From Plasmodiophora brassicae (Eukaryota; Endomyxa; Phytomyxea; Plasmodiophorida; Plasmodiophoridae): a stretch of 64,000 nt of DNA. Location of the stretch: assembly GCA_039704465.1 (NCBI GenBank), contig JASFAU010000010.1:1054001-1118000 (forward strand), read 5' to 3'. A program made the position numbers and the translations under genes. Below are positions 1 through 10,387 of the stretch, piece by piece. Under the pieces are notes generated by a model. It saw only the letters and a program-made list of their open reading frames with translations, did not search any database and was not told where the DNA came from. The stretch's first letter is position 1. Each line of letters starts with the position of its first letter.

Positions 1-2
1 GT

Positions 3-509
3 GGCAGTGGAGTAACTGACGAGCCTGTAGCGGTGGCGCCCACGAGCCAGTCAGGGCCACCATCGCCGGATCCTGTCACATCGTGCGGTTCGCCGGAAAC
101 GAAGACATGCTTCGAGGAGCTTTGCGACCAATCGTCGGCGTCAAGTTCCTGTCAAGCGTCGCGTGCATCATCGCCATCGCTACCACTGCCCGTGTCGCGA
201 CGTCTGCTGGACTGCGACTCGGAGCCTGAATCGCAGCAGGCATCATTGGCCGACGATAACGACGACGACGACGACTGCGCCCCGATCGTGGAGAAGCTGG
301 CGGCACCCGGCCCGTTACGATTCCGAATCGCGTCAGCGTCTAGTTCCCCATCACCGCCGCCGTTACGGGTTCCACTAGGGTTGCCACCTCGACCACCCCG
401 GCCTGCCCCCGCCACACGGGACGGAACCGCGACAACCCCTGCCACTGCTGCCGAGGACAGAGCCCGGCTCGAACGAATCGCCCGCATATTCGCTGGCAAA
501 CGACGATAA
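3..509 (+). CDS. 3' end of an unknown low-complexity protein (truncated by window edge)
   Basis: The frame is open from the left window edge to a TAA at 507-509, so this is the 3' part of a longer gene or its last exon. The product is rich in Ser, Pro, Ala and Asp, with an acidic Asp run (about 246-282) and a Pro/Arg-rich stretch, and it ends in a basic tail. I recognise no domain. A GTG at 33 is not a likely eukaryotic start. The reading could also be fortuitous in such GC-rich DNA, so this is a moderate call only. Confidence 0.4.
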   Translation, partial: GSGVTDEPVAVAPTSQSGPPSPDPVTSCGSPETKTCFEELCDQSSASSSCQASRASSPSLPLPVSRRLLDCDSEPESQQASLADDNDDDDDCAPIVEKLAAPGPLRFRIASASSSPSPPPLRVPLGLPPRPPRPAPATRDGTATTPATAAEDRARLERIARIFAGKRR

Positions 510-920
510 TTTTAATCAAACACGTGTTCATAGTCAGCGTGTCGCAGTGATACCGTCCGACAAGGTGCGCTTCGACGACGACGCAGTGACGACCATGGGC
601 GTGTCTGGACCCATCGGGTGCCAAAGCGTTAGCAAGGGTGGTATCCATCTTTTGTACTGGCGACATCTCGTCGTCCGCGATTTGTCGAGGGGAACCTGCG
701 GGGCAGTGCTGGACCATCAGTGCTCGTTGGCGTCGACGTCGGGGCCAGGGATATCTCCTGGAAGCATTCGAAGAATGCCATGGTGGTGATCAGGGCGCGA
801 CACATCGATGTCTCGAACGCGATGCGCCTACGAAAGTCAGTAATCCTCTTCCTGCGACTGTATTCATTGCAAGGCGCAGACAGTGCGCTTCTCCTGCCTG
901 CATCGTGTCTGCCTTGCAGG
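510..920. other. Intergenic, no gene seen
   Basis: About 410 nt lie between the stop of the left-edge frame and the stop codon (complement) of the first SKP1-ankyrin gene. These two genes converge, so this should be mostly 3' flanks. Short frames exist on both strands but none shows family-like sequence or a coherent splice pattern. Confidence 0.5.
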
Positions 921-2126
921 TCAGGCGCCCTGTCCGGTCCTGGGCAGCAGTCCTCGCATCCGCCTCACAGGAAGGCAGCGGGGCGGCTCCGAGAGTTTCG
1001 CCAGCAACAGCGCAGTGCCATGATGGCCACTCTGCAGAGCCAGCGCAAACGGCGTGTTCCGCCGCTCATCGAATGCGTGGATCTGGATCCCAGGCGCCTC
1101 TGCCAGCGCCTTAACGACGCGATAGCGGCCAAGCTTGGCGGCGTTGTGGAGCGGCGTTCCCCCGGTCGAGTCAAGCGCGTTCACTTTGGCGCCGTGTTTC
1201 AGCAGCACGCGAACAACGTCGTCGTTCCCGTATAGCGCAGCGACGTGCAGTGGTGTCCTCCTGTAAGGCGCAACGCGTGAATTCACGTTGATATCGGGGA
1301 TTTGCAGGAGCATGTCGACAACCACACAGAGGCCATGCGCTGCAGCCCAGTGCAGCACGTTCACGGGCACGTTCCCGGTGATGCGGGCCCATACGCCCTT
1401 GTTGACCAGGGTGGCATGAGCTTCTCGTTGTCGGAAGAGATCCGCATCCTCTCCGAGAACGAGAAGTTTACGGACCCCCTTAACGATCGCCGAGCGCGTA
1501 CGAGTGTTCCCGGCACGACGAAGCTGGGACATGCCGCGGGAGCGGTCGACGACGAATCGGAGGATATCCGGAGGCATCTGTTCGCGTATGGATGCGAAGT
1601 CCGCCCAGGTACGCATCGATAACAGGACCGCAACCAGGAGCAGGTTCATGTCCAAGTAGCGAGCGGGGTCCAGTATTCGTTGCAGACTTGCCTGGCAGAG
1701 CCTCTCCTTGCGGACCAGTCTGAACCCAAACCGAACGGTGCTTTGCTTAATGGTTCTGTCGCGTACCCACTGGACGGCGCTTTGGACCTGTCCCAATGGC
1801 GTCAACGATCGATAGATATGTAGCGCGCAGCAGTCGAGTAATCCGGAACGTACGTCATCGTGTGCAATAGTTTGCATGAATTTCACAATCTGTCCCAGGT
1901 CCCTCCGTGCGACGTTGGGCAGGCGAACGAGCAGTCCGTCATTGTCAGCAACGTCCTCAAGCAGGTGCTTCAGCAGTGTGGAATGGGCGGCCGCAGGTAT
2001 CTCGTCCACAGTGAATTCGGCGCCATCGCTGGAGCGGACTGTGATGGTCACCGCGTCAATGAGGCCCGCGAGGACCGCGGCCAGGACGACGGCTCGCGAT
2101 ACGCGCATGCGATTGCCGATCGACAT
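921..2126 (-). CDS. Secretory SKP1-like/ankyrin fusion protein, copy A
   Basis: The start is ATG at 2124-2126 (complement). Residues 1-25 contain a short basic stretch and a hydrophobic run ending in DA, which looks like a signal peptide. It is followed at once by the first strand of a SKP1/POZ fold (motif VRSSDG) and LPNV-type sequence. An intron at 1788-1853 (66 nt, GTACGT...CAG, phase 0) is divisible by three and keeps the frame open; removing it gives 379 aa. The downstream motif ARYLDMNLL matches the SKP1 helical dimerisation part. About four ankyrin repeats (HWAAAHG, TPLHVAALYG, TPLHNAAKLG and a degenerate last one) fill the C-terminal third. Domain names rest on recognised motifs; the secretory route and any cullin link are inference. 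It lies head-to-tail with copy B. Confidence 0.8.
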   Translation of the reverse strand: MSIGNRMRVSRAVVLAAVLAGLIDAVTITVRSSDGAEFTVDEIPAAAHSTLLKHLLEDVADNDGLLVRLPNVARRDLGQIVKFMQTIAHDDVRSGLLDCCALHIYRSLTPLGQVQSAVQWVRDRTIKQSTVRFGFRLVRKERLCQASLQRILDPARYLDMNLLLVAVLLSMRTWADFASIREQMPPDILRFVVDRSRGMSQLRRAGNTRTRSAIVKGVRKLLVLGEDADLFRQREAHATLVNKGVWARITGNVPVNVLHWAAAHGLCVVVDMLLQIPDINVNSRVAPYRRTPLHVAALYGNDDVVRVLLKHGAKVNALDSTGGTPLHNAAKLGRYRVVKALAEAPGIQIHAFDERRNTPFALALQSGHHGTALLLAKLSEPPRCLPVRRMRGLLPRTGQGA

Positions 2127-2343
2127 CGTGTCTTTCCTGACCTGTCGGGATTGTACGTCTGTGCAAGCAGATAGAGCCTATGCGTCCAGGCGCCGCGGAG
2201 CTTTTGGGATGCGTCAAGGCGCCGCGGGCTTTGCGAAACTGCGCCCGCACACTTGTGGGCCTGGACGCGCGCGGATTGCGTGACCTGGACCAGTGACGCA
2301 ATCGACGCCCCGCAGGGCATTGGTCGATGTATTGGGCCGCACG

Positions 2344-3980
2344 CTACCCGCGGGTCGTCATCAGCAGATCCATGATACCGCGATGCGCACCCGTATGCGC
2401 AGCCACGTCCAGCGGCGTCATTTGGCGATTGTCGCGTACGTTGACGTCGGCCCCAGGGGCATGCAGCAGTAGAGCAACGACTTGGGCGTGTTGTTCGGAA
2501 ACAGCATGGTGCAACGGCGTCTTTCCTTCGGTGTCGCGCGCGTTGACGTTGACCAGGGGCGCCCGGAGCAGCAACTCGACGATGTCGCCGCGTGGCAGGT
2601 ACGCAGCCCAGTGCAGAGGTGTCCTGCCGCTGCCATCGCATGCGTTGGCGTCGATCCCGGGCGCCTTCACCAGCGACGCTACGACGTGGACACGTTGCCA
2701 AATCACAGCACGGTGCAATGCCGTCATATGGTCAGACGTTAGGGCGTTGACGTCGATTCCGGGTGCTTGCAGCAACTCGTCGGCAGCATCGCTTCGCTCA
2801 ACGACGACCGCGCTGTGCAACGGGGTCATCCCGATGGCGTCGCGCGCGTTAACATCGATCCCGGGGACTCTCAGCAGCGACCTGATGACGCCTGGGTACC
2901 CGCCGATGGCCGCAGCGTGCAATGGTGTCATCTGGTCCTCATCGCGAGTACTGGCGTCGACCCCTGGGACAGCCAGCAGCCGCCTGACGACGTCAACGTG
3001 CCCGTGAAACGCAGCCCGATGCAGAGGCGTCATTTGGGCATCATCCCGGGCGTTGATGTCGACCCCAGGGCAGCTCAGCAGCGTGTCGACGACCTCAGTT
3101 CGTCCACCAGACGTGGCAGTGTGCAGCGGCGTCTCGTTCATCGGGTGGTTTCCATTCACGTCGATCTCGGGCGCCTGCAGCAACAGCCTGACGATGGCAA
3201 CATGTCCCCAAATCGCGGCCTTGTGCAATGGCGTTAACTGGATACAGTCCCGTGCGTTGACGTCAAGGCCGGGTACGTTCAGGAGCAACTCGACAACCAT
3301 GTCTTGTCCAACGTTGGCCGCCCAGTGCAGAACGTTGCGGAAGGTTCCCCATTGTGCGTCGTTGATGAGTGATGCATTGCCACCCGCGACGAGACGATGC
3401 CGAATATGCTCGACCAAGGCCCTCTGCTCGTCGGTGTGTGCGGCATTGCCGAGCTGGACAATGCCAGGAGCGTTGTCGACCATGAACTCGAAGGCGCCGG
3501 TCACCAGCATCTCGCGCATCGTGACGAGATCGCCCCAGGAGGGCTTCGCCAAGACGATGGTGCGCATCAGCGGGCGCATGTCGAGGTAATGCGCCGTTGT
3601 CAGCAGGCGGCACTCGGCCATCGTCCCAGGAGCCCTGTCGCGAACCCATTGAGCGGCGAAGTCGACCTGTCGGTTCCGTTCATGACTGCGACGTTCCATA
3701 TGCGTCAGCGTTGGATGCCTACCTCGTCGACTGCGACGGTATTGATGAAGTCCACAATTGGCTCCAGATCGCTTCCCGCCGTTTGAGGGACAGGAACGGG
3801 GTTGCCGTCGCCGACATCAGACACGAGGTTGCGTAGCAACCCGGAATGGGCGACGGCGGACGTCGTGTCGACGACGTGCAGGGCGTCGTCGCTGGACCGC
3901 AGCACCAGCGTGTCATCAGGAGCGACGAGCAAGGCCACTGTCAACAACGACCACAGACGGGCCCGTTCGCCGCCCGACAT
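2344..3980 (-). CDS. Secretory SKP1-like/ankyrin fusion protein, copy B (10 ankyrin repeats)
   Basis: Exon 1 is 3723-3980 and exon 2 is 2344-3666, joined across a 56-nt intron (3667-3722, GTAGGC...CAG, phase 0). The product is 526 aa. Exon 1 encodes a hydrophobic leader and the POZ half with LRSSDD and PVPQTAG. Exon 2 opens with VDFAAQWVRDRA, then the dimerisation helices (TTAHYLDMRPLM), a linker, and about ten regular 33-residue ankyrin repeats with the VDVNARD signature between repeats. The intron sits where the other four family members have theirs. The start was chosen as the first ATG before the leader. Role unknown; a SKP1-like adaptor with a built-in binding array is the structural reading. 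Confidence 0.82.
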
Positions 3981-4413
3981 TGTCGTCACGTTGGTACCAA
4001 CTTGTGTACACGTTTGATGATTTCGGGACCCCACCAACTTGCGAATCCACAGACACCGGCGAGTGCCACAGTCGCAAGTCGCACCCCGCGACTGTGCCAT
4101 GTAACGCCGACGTCGCCACACGGGGCTGACTCGGACTGGCCCTGCGGGGCAATGTTCACCCCCATTGGACCACGTCCCCCACCCCACCCCGCAGCTGCAG
4201 GCGCCGCACAGTGGGTAACAGTCGGTAGTCCGACTCGGCAGCTGCAAGCATTGTAACGCAACTGCCGCCGGGTCAGCAGCCGCCGGCTGGCCAATACACG
4301 CCCCCCGGAGTCGTTTCTGTTCGGCATAGTTCATTTGCCGGCTGCACGTAGACGTATTAGGTATACTGCGGTGGGCCGCCCGCAGCCGGAGCCCGCAGTG
4401 TCGACGGACGTCA
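3981..4413. promoter_or_regulatory. Divergent intergenic region between SKP1-ankyrin copy B and FEN1
   Basis: About 430 nt separate two divergently transcribed starts, so it must hold both promoters. I see no convincing TATA box; a TATACT-like element at about 4361 precedes FEN1 by some 50 nt. No further gene was found. Confidence 0.35.
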
Positions 4414-6097
4414 ATGGGGATCAAGGGTTTGCCCGGCGGGTGCGGAATGGCCGCGAGTGTCCCTGATGGTCGGCGCGTGTAGGTCTGCAGAAGCTGATAT
4501 CCGACCATGCGGTGTCGGCCATCAAGGAATCCGAGATCGGCAACTACTTCGGGCGCAAGATCGCCATTGACGCGTCGATGGCGATTTATCAGGTGCGCGC
4601 GGCCTGGTGCCCGTTCGGTATCACACTGGGCGTTGACATGCGCATGGGTCGCACAGTTTATGATTGCGATTCGGACGTCGGGCGAATCGGGTTCGGTCCA
4701 GCTGACGAATGAGAATGGCGACGTCACGAGCCACCTGCAGGGGCTGTTCTACCGGACGATTCGCATGATGTCGGCGGGCATCAAACCCGTTTTCGTGTTC
4801 GACGGCAAACGTATGTGCCATGGAACGTCACACCCCACATAATTGATTGCTCTAATTGCGAACCTTCAACAGCGCCGACCATGAAGAGCGGAGAGGTCTG
4901 TCCTAGCAGGTCCGGTCGTTGTCGTCCAACGCGTCTTGATATTCGTCCGGATAGTTGCTCAAGCGGACAGATCGTCGCGCAGAGGCAGAACAGAATCTGG
5001 CACAGGCGCACGAGGACGGCAACAAGGCCGACGTGGACAAGTTCAGGTACGCTGGGCAACCGCTCCCGTGGGATCGACCGTCGTTTGACTGTTGGCCGTA
5101 GTCGGCGCACTGTAAAGGTCACCAGGGAGCACAACGAGGAATGCCAGAAGTTGCTGAAGCTAATGGGCGTCCCCGTTGTCCAGGCGCCATGCGAGGTATG
5201 GGGCGTCTCCACTCGCGTTCTGTTCTATAACCCCCTGTCTTACTATTACACGTTCAACCTGTGCAGGCCGAAGCCCAGTGCGCAGCAATGGCCAAGGCCA
5301 AACTCGTGTACGCGACGGCCACCGAGGACTTGGACGCGTTGACGTTTGGCACACCTGTTCTGCTTCGACACTTGACGTCAGCGCTTGTCGTGTGCCTCTT
5401 GCTCGGTTGCCCTCTCTCACACACACGCACGCGTTTGTAGGTACTCGGCGGCACGGAAAGTGCCGGTCGCCGAGATCCATCTGGAGCAGGTCCTGACCGA
5501 CATTGGCATCAGCATGGAGCAGGTATGTCGTGTATCAGCAGTGTGGCGTTGCAGAACGTGGTGACCCGTCCACAGTTTCGCGAGTTGTGCATTCTGTGCG
5601 GCTGCGACTACACTGGCTCCATTCGAGGTATCGGCCCGCAGAAGGCCCTGACGCTGATCAAGCAGCATTCGACTATCGAGGAGGCACTGAAGCACATCGA
5701 TACCGAGAAATTCAAGTAGGGTGCAGGCCCTGTTCAACGCCGACCCGCTAGCTCTGACATTGTTGGCCTTTCCAGGGTGCCCGACGACTTCTTCTTCACC
5801 GAGGCCCGTGCCCTGTTCGACCATCCCGAAGTCCTCGACCCGAGCGCCATCAAGTTGGAGTGGGCGGATCCGGACGTCGAAGGCATTGTCAAGTTCCTCG
5901 TCCACGACAAGCAGTTCGACGAAGGTCGGGTCCGGGCCGCCCTCGACAAGCTGAAGGACGCGAAGAAGAAGAGCTCCCAGCAGCGCCTCGAGAGCTTCTT
6001 TGGGGCGCCGGTCGTCACCAAACGAAAGACGGCCGCGTCTGCAGGCAAGGACAAGAAGCCACCAGCGAAGAAGCGCGGGCCCAAGGCGTCAAAGTAA
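4414..6097 (+). CDS. FEN1: Flap endonuclease 1 (FEN1), 10 exons
   Basis: Structure-specific nuclease that removes 5' flaps in Okazaki fragment maturation and long-patch base excision repair, acting with PCNA. Exons: 4414-4426, 4483-4592, 4657-4810, 4873-4895, 4955-5046, 5102-5195, 5267-5376, 5441-5522, 5576-5715, 5776-6097; nine introns of 53-71 nt. Spliced product 379 aa, the normal length. The start gives MGIKGLQ, whose free N-terminal Met-Gly is typical. Visible active-site acids are in IDASM (D34), VFDGK (D86), APCE and ATEDLD, and CGCDYTG in the H2TH region (GIGPQKA). The C-terminus has a PCNA box QQRLESFF and a basic tail. Nothing is missing; this gene calibrates the splice rules used elsewhere. 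Confidence 0.97.
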
Positions 6098-6189
6098 TTG
6101 TCATCCGCAGCTAACGCTTCGTCGATACATCACGTTTCCTGCGGTACAGTTGGCAACGTCAACAGGCGTCGACTGAGACAAAGTACAAT

Positions 6190-7751
6190 CTATGATAAGC
6201 AGCTGGCGGGGACGAACACGTCGCCAGCCATCAGCGTTCGCGCCGTCCGATCCATACCCGCTGAACGCGCGTGCCATACGCCACCGTCCTGGGCAACGTC
6301 GGCAAACACGTCCATCGTCCCGGCTGTGTGCCCGATTCGGATACCGGATCGCGACGTTCCCGTCTGTGCGAACCGTCGTCAGAGATGTGAACGTAACAAC
6401 AAGGGGGGCGATGGGCCTGACCCGTGTCTGGCCGACAATGGTGTCGGGGATGGCGGCGGCGACAGCCAGAGCGATGGCACCCGTCCCGGTGAACGCGTGA
6501 TGCAACTGGCGCATGGAGACCACACGAGCGACAATGTCGATGTCGGCAGCGGGAATCGCATCGCCAGCGCTAGACGTGTAGGGCACGGGCGGGGCGACCC
6601 AGGAAATCTTTGGCGCCGATGGCCTCTCGCGGCTGCCGAGACCGCGGTCAGACATCGCCAGGGCAGGGCTGTGTGCCCAGAACCAAACCTTATCCAGTCG
6701 AACGACTTCCCGTCAGCAATGCCAGCAGCGGCAGCGGCAGCGCATCGCAGGCGTTCCAGCCGGCTGGCTGGCAACGGCGTGCCAGGCAATTCCTTGCCAG
6801 TCAGGCCAAGGTCGTGAGCGCGGACGAACACCATCAGGTTGCCAGCGTCGACAATGGAGGCCTCGATGCGCCCACCTTCACCGTCATCGAGGACGTCAAC
6901 CGGGCGCCCGGTCGGCAGGACAACCCCATTACGACCTAGGTCGAGGAATTCCTGGCGTCGGCCTGTCATTTGCAGCACGTTAAACGGACGGTGGGTCGAC
7001 GTGTCTGGACCGTTCGGATGCGGGCGCTGGGACGCGGTACTCCAGCGAGGACGAGGTCGCCGTCGACGTTCGCCTGTCCGTTCGCAACCGGAACGGTGAC
7101 ACGCATGCGCTGCTGACGGTTCACCTGCCAGATCGAGATGGCCTGTTCGGAGACCCCCTCCGGAACGGGAACGAGCCCTGTTACGACGGCGGATGACGTG
7201 GACGATATTGCAAACAATGTTTCATCGCTCCGAACCTTCGTCGATGGCGAAGACGCCGACGGCCGCGAGAAGGTTGCCGCAGCTGCCGGACCAGTCGATG
7301 AGGTCGTCCCCAATGCCGACCTGCCCGAACACTGTGCAACGCATGATCAGGAACGATGGCGACGAATACGAGCACATGCGGCGTACGATAATCGATCTCG
7401 CAATGCGGTGAGCGGCCACCAATCACTGCGACTTTGCTCGTGGAGCTCGTTGCACCGCCAACTCCATCAATCTGCTTCCCGTAACGATCCTGCCAGAAGG
7501 AGCACTGTCAGTGTACCCTGATGTCCACTGGAATTCATGAGTCCAGACGAGCTCACAGGGCTTCCAAACGCAGACAGGAGAATGCGATCGCGCTGCGATG
7601 TCGTCCACGATTGCAGGGCGTCTTCTCGTATAAACAGCCCTGCAGGTCGCCACGCCGTCAGGACACACGCCCTGAACGGGGCCAGAATCCATATCGGCCA
7701 GCAACCTTTACTGGTGCCGCCCCGCATCCATCGCGCCGGGACCCGTATCAT
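6190..7751 (-). CDS. PrpF-family isomerase (2-methylaconitate/4-oxalomesaconate type), 8 exons
   Basis: Family members shift double bonds in tricarboxylate-like acids (2-methylaconitate cis-trans isomerase PrpF; oxalomesaconate tautomerase). Exons on the complement: 7706-7751, 7557-7639, 7387-7489, 7236-7331, 7034-7177, 6689-6962, 6422-6632, 6190-6363; introns 55-71 nt. Product 376 aa, close to the usual length of about 390. Motifs seen: RWMRGGTSKG at the N-terminus, QIDGVGGATSSTSK, DWSGSCGN, LPTGRPVDVL, SIVDAGN, LHHAFTGTGA and the C-terminal IRIGHTAGTMDVFADV. The join 7033/6963 is the least certain. Many introns argue that any bacterial transfer is old. It is transcribed away from the hemerythrin gene across a repeat-bearing promoter. 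Confidence 0.88.
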
Positions 7752-7977
7752 GATGGCCAAACGGACGGAACCGTCACGGCGTCATGCGCCCGGACGGAGC
7801 GGTCACGGCGCGAAGTCACTGGGCGAGGGGATAAAACACCCCATTGGCGAAGCGGACGGAACCGCTACGGCGTCCCACCGGATTTAGCCAGTGCGATTTG
7901 ACGGTGTGGGTTCCGAGCCGTAAAGAGGAGCCCGTTCGGCGCGGGTCGGACGTTTGGAAGGTTCCAGAGGCGGAGAG
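7752..7977. promoter_or_regulatory. Divergent promoter between prpF-like and hemerythrin-like genes, with a repeated ~22-nt element
   Basis: A motif CGGACGGAACCG(T/C)(C/T)ACGGCGTC occurs at 7762-7783 and 7853-7874, with a partial third copy at about 7791-7810. An ATAAAA element (7831-7836) lies between copies. The arrangement fits an upstream activating site shared by two divergent genes; function is inferred from position only. Confidence 0.4.
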
Positions 7978-8688
7978 ATGACGGAGTTGCTCGGAGGGGC
8001 GGGCGTTCATTCATTTGCAAAGACGTTGTCGCTACGAGGACGAGCGTTGCTGCTGGTGACCGTTCGGCGCCAGCGAAGGTGGCTGACTGCAATGACGCGC
8101 GAGCACCCGGATGAACCCGACCTGATCGCCGACATCCGCGTCGACCATGACGAGATGCGTCGGTACTTCGACATGTACAAGAAGAGCACGGGCGACGACG
8201 CGCACAAGTGGTTCAACCAGTTCGTGTGGGAGGTCTGTCGGCATTCGGCGGCCGAGGAGGTCGTCATGTACCCGATGCTGGACACGATGGGCGAAGAGGG
8301 CCGCAAGCTCGCTGAGAAATCGCGCGCCGACCACCTCCACGTGAAGGAGCAGTTGGTGGCGGCCCAGAAGGAAAACGACCCCAACAAGTTCAACGCGATC
8401 TTCGACGACCTGTTCAAGACGCTGACGGACCATATGAAGTTCGAGGAAGGGCCGGGCGGCGATCTGGAATGGATCGAGAACTTCTCGACGCCCAAGGACA
8501 GGAAATGGGCGTCGAGGCGGTTCCGCGCGGCAAAGGCCATCGCCCCCACCGAGCCGCACCCGTCGGTGCCGATGAAGCCCGCCATCCTCGAACAGGGCCT
8601 GGCGCTGCTGACTGCCCCGTTCGACAAGCTCAAGGACTTTTTCAAGGAGTTCCCCAGCGAGGAGGAGATGCGCCAGGCCCAGCCGTAG
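7978..8688 (+). CDS. Hemerythrin-like HHE cation-binding domain protein
   Basis: Single-exon gene of 236 aa from ATG 7978, or 198 aa from ATG 8092. The HHE four-helix bundle binds a diiron centre through His and Glu residues; here [22 protein letters not shown] and DHMKFEEG supply them in the expected order. Known roles of the family include oxygen, NO or iron handling. The segment between the two possible starts is rich in Arg, Leu and Ser with no acidic residues near its end, as in a mitochondrial presequence, so the longer form may be imported. The C-terminal 60 residues are an extension after the bundle. TAG at 8686-8688. Confidence 0.85.
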   Translation: MTELLGGAGVHSFAKTLSLRGRALLLVTVRRQRRWLTAMTREHPDEPDLIADIRVDHDEMRRYFDMYKKSTGDDAHKWFNQFVWEVCRHSAAEEVVMYPMLDTMGEEGRKLAEKSRADHLHVKEQLVAAQKENDPNKFNAIFDDLFKTLTDHMKFEEGPGGDLEWIENFSTPKDRKWASRRFRAAKAIAPTEPHPSVPMKPAILEQGLALLTAPFDKLKDFFKEFPSEEEMRQAQP

Positions 8689-8818
8689 ATCCGCGTGTGC
8701 CAATACAGTCGCGGTATGTTGCGCGTGGCGTGGCCCATGTAGCATTCGAGCAGATCGTCGTCGGGCGGCCGCGCCCACGACTGCGGTCTGGGGTCGTGTC
8801 CACGCCGCTGCGGTCGCC

Positions 8819-10264
8819 ATGGCGGAGGCCAAAGACTACTATGCGATCCTCGGCGTCGGCCGCGACGCCACCGACGATGAGATTCGGCACGCGTATAGGA
8901 AGATGGCCCTAAAGCATCACCCAGGTACGACCGGCGCGACGCGGCATGGCGACGCCAGCGTGAACGCCTCGTACAGACAAGAACCCGAATAACAAGGAGG
9001 AAGCGAACCAGAAGTTCCAGGCCATCGCCGAGGCATTCGACGTTCTAGGAGACAGTAACCAGACCTGCACCCGCCGGTCTCCGTTTTGTGATATCTGACG
9101 ACGTGATCGTAGAGGAGAAGAAGGAAGTATACGACAAGTTCGGCGTCGAAGGCCTGGAATCCGGGTTCGACTACGGTGACCAGCATCAACAAGGGTACAC
9201 CGGTTTCACCGGCAACCCTGAGGAGTTCTTCGCACAGGTCTGCGTCTCTGCTCGTCGTCGTTCAAACTGCAAACGATGGATGCTCCTGGCGTAGTTCTTC
9301 AATAACGGAGGCGTATTCGGGGACCAGACGTACACAGCTGGCGGCGGAGCAACGCCGAAACCATCCGGGCAAACGTCTGGCCCGTCGTCGCACCTTCCCA
9401 AAGCGCCTCCTGTCGTTGTACGATCAGCGCAAACGTGATTTGGAGGGAACGTCGTGTTCTTACCGCTGCCGCGCAGCACGATGTGCCGCTGACGCTGGAA
9501 GAGCTCTTCGCCGGTGTCACCAAGAAGATGAAGGTCACCAGAATACGAAACGGCGTCAACGATTCAACCGTTCTGCAATTCGACGTCAGGTACATCTTCT
9601 ACAAATGGAACGAATTGGAGAGCACACCTTGACTGGTGCAATACAGGCGAGGATGGAAGGCTGGCACCAAGATAACATTTGAAAGTAATTATTGTCTGGC
9701 ATCGGATGAACTTATGCTCAAGCGAATTTCCTTCTTCAGATGAGGGCGACGACCTGCCGAACTTCACGCCGTCCGACATCGTGTTCGTCATTCAGGAGAA
9801 ACCACACGCGCTATTCAAACGCCATGGCAGCCACCTGCTGCATGAAGTGAAAGTCACTCTGAAACAGGTGCGGCACGCGTCCCTGGCTCATGCACATACG
9901 CCTCTGAGACGCACCATGCCAGGCACTGACAGGGTTCGCTGTCGAAGTCATGGGTATAGGTATGCCCGTTCGTATCCCGTCAGTTCACCCGCCGAAACGT
10001 GATTTGAAGCATAGATGGCCAAAAGCTAAGAATACGGGTGAAGCCACTGCAGGTATTGTTAATTGCGCTGCTCTTCATCCGACACGACCTGAACGATATT
10101 CGCCCCGGTGGCAGTCGTCCGTGTATCGAAAGGTCGTCATCGGTCACGGCATGCCGTTCTCGAAGAAGCCGGACGCTCGCGGCGACCTCATCCTGAACTT
10201 TGTCATCGACTTCCCGACGAACCTGCCGCAGGACAAGCTGCAATCGCTGCTGGCGTGCCTGTAA
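8819..10264 (+). CDS. Class B DnaJ/HSP40 co-chaperone, 10 exons
   Basis: Stimulates Hsp70 ATPase and delivers clients; cytosolic by absence of signals. Exons: 8819-8924, 8977-9054, 9113-9237, 9295-9417, 9477-9589, 9647-9684, 9740-9867, 9923-9959, 10015-10052, 10133-10264; spliced 305 aa. The J domain starts [13 protein letters not shown]; the HPD triad is split, its Asp codon spanning the first intron. A Gly/Phe/Asn-rich linker follows ([19 protein letters not shown]), then the two-part C-terminal peptide-binding region ([46 protein letters not shown]). There is no zinc-finger region, hence class B. The donor at 9418 could instead be 9412. Intron 10053-10132 is the longest here at 80 nt. Confidence 0.92.
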
Positions 10265-10387
10265 ATACAGCAGCGGCGCCGATATTAGGGCGATGCCATA
10301 AAGAGTGCGGAAGTCCGCGGCGGACTCCGCCGACGCAACCCGAACGCACTGTTGTGTTTCCATCAGGAGGAACCCGTCATCGTCGCC

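Noticed and set aside
6669..6688. A 20-nt intron (GTTTGG...ACACAG) in the prpF-like gene
   Set aside because: Too short; using the AG at 6633 gives a 56-nt intron and a better family match (SRERPSAPKI).
9637..9646. CAATACAG at 9639-9646 as a poly(A)-like signal
   Set aside because: It is the acceptor of an intron in the DnaJ gene, shown by the restored [10 protein letters not shown] sequence.
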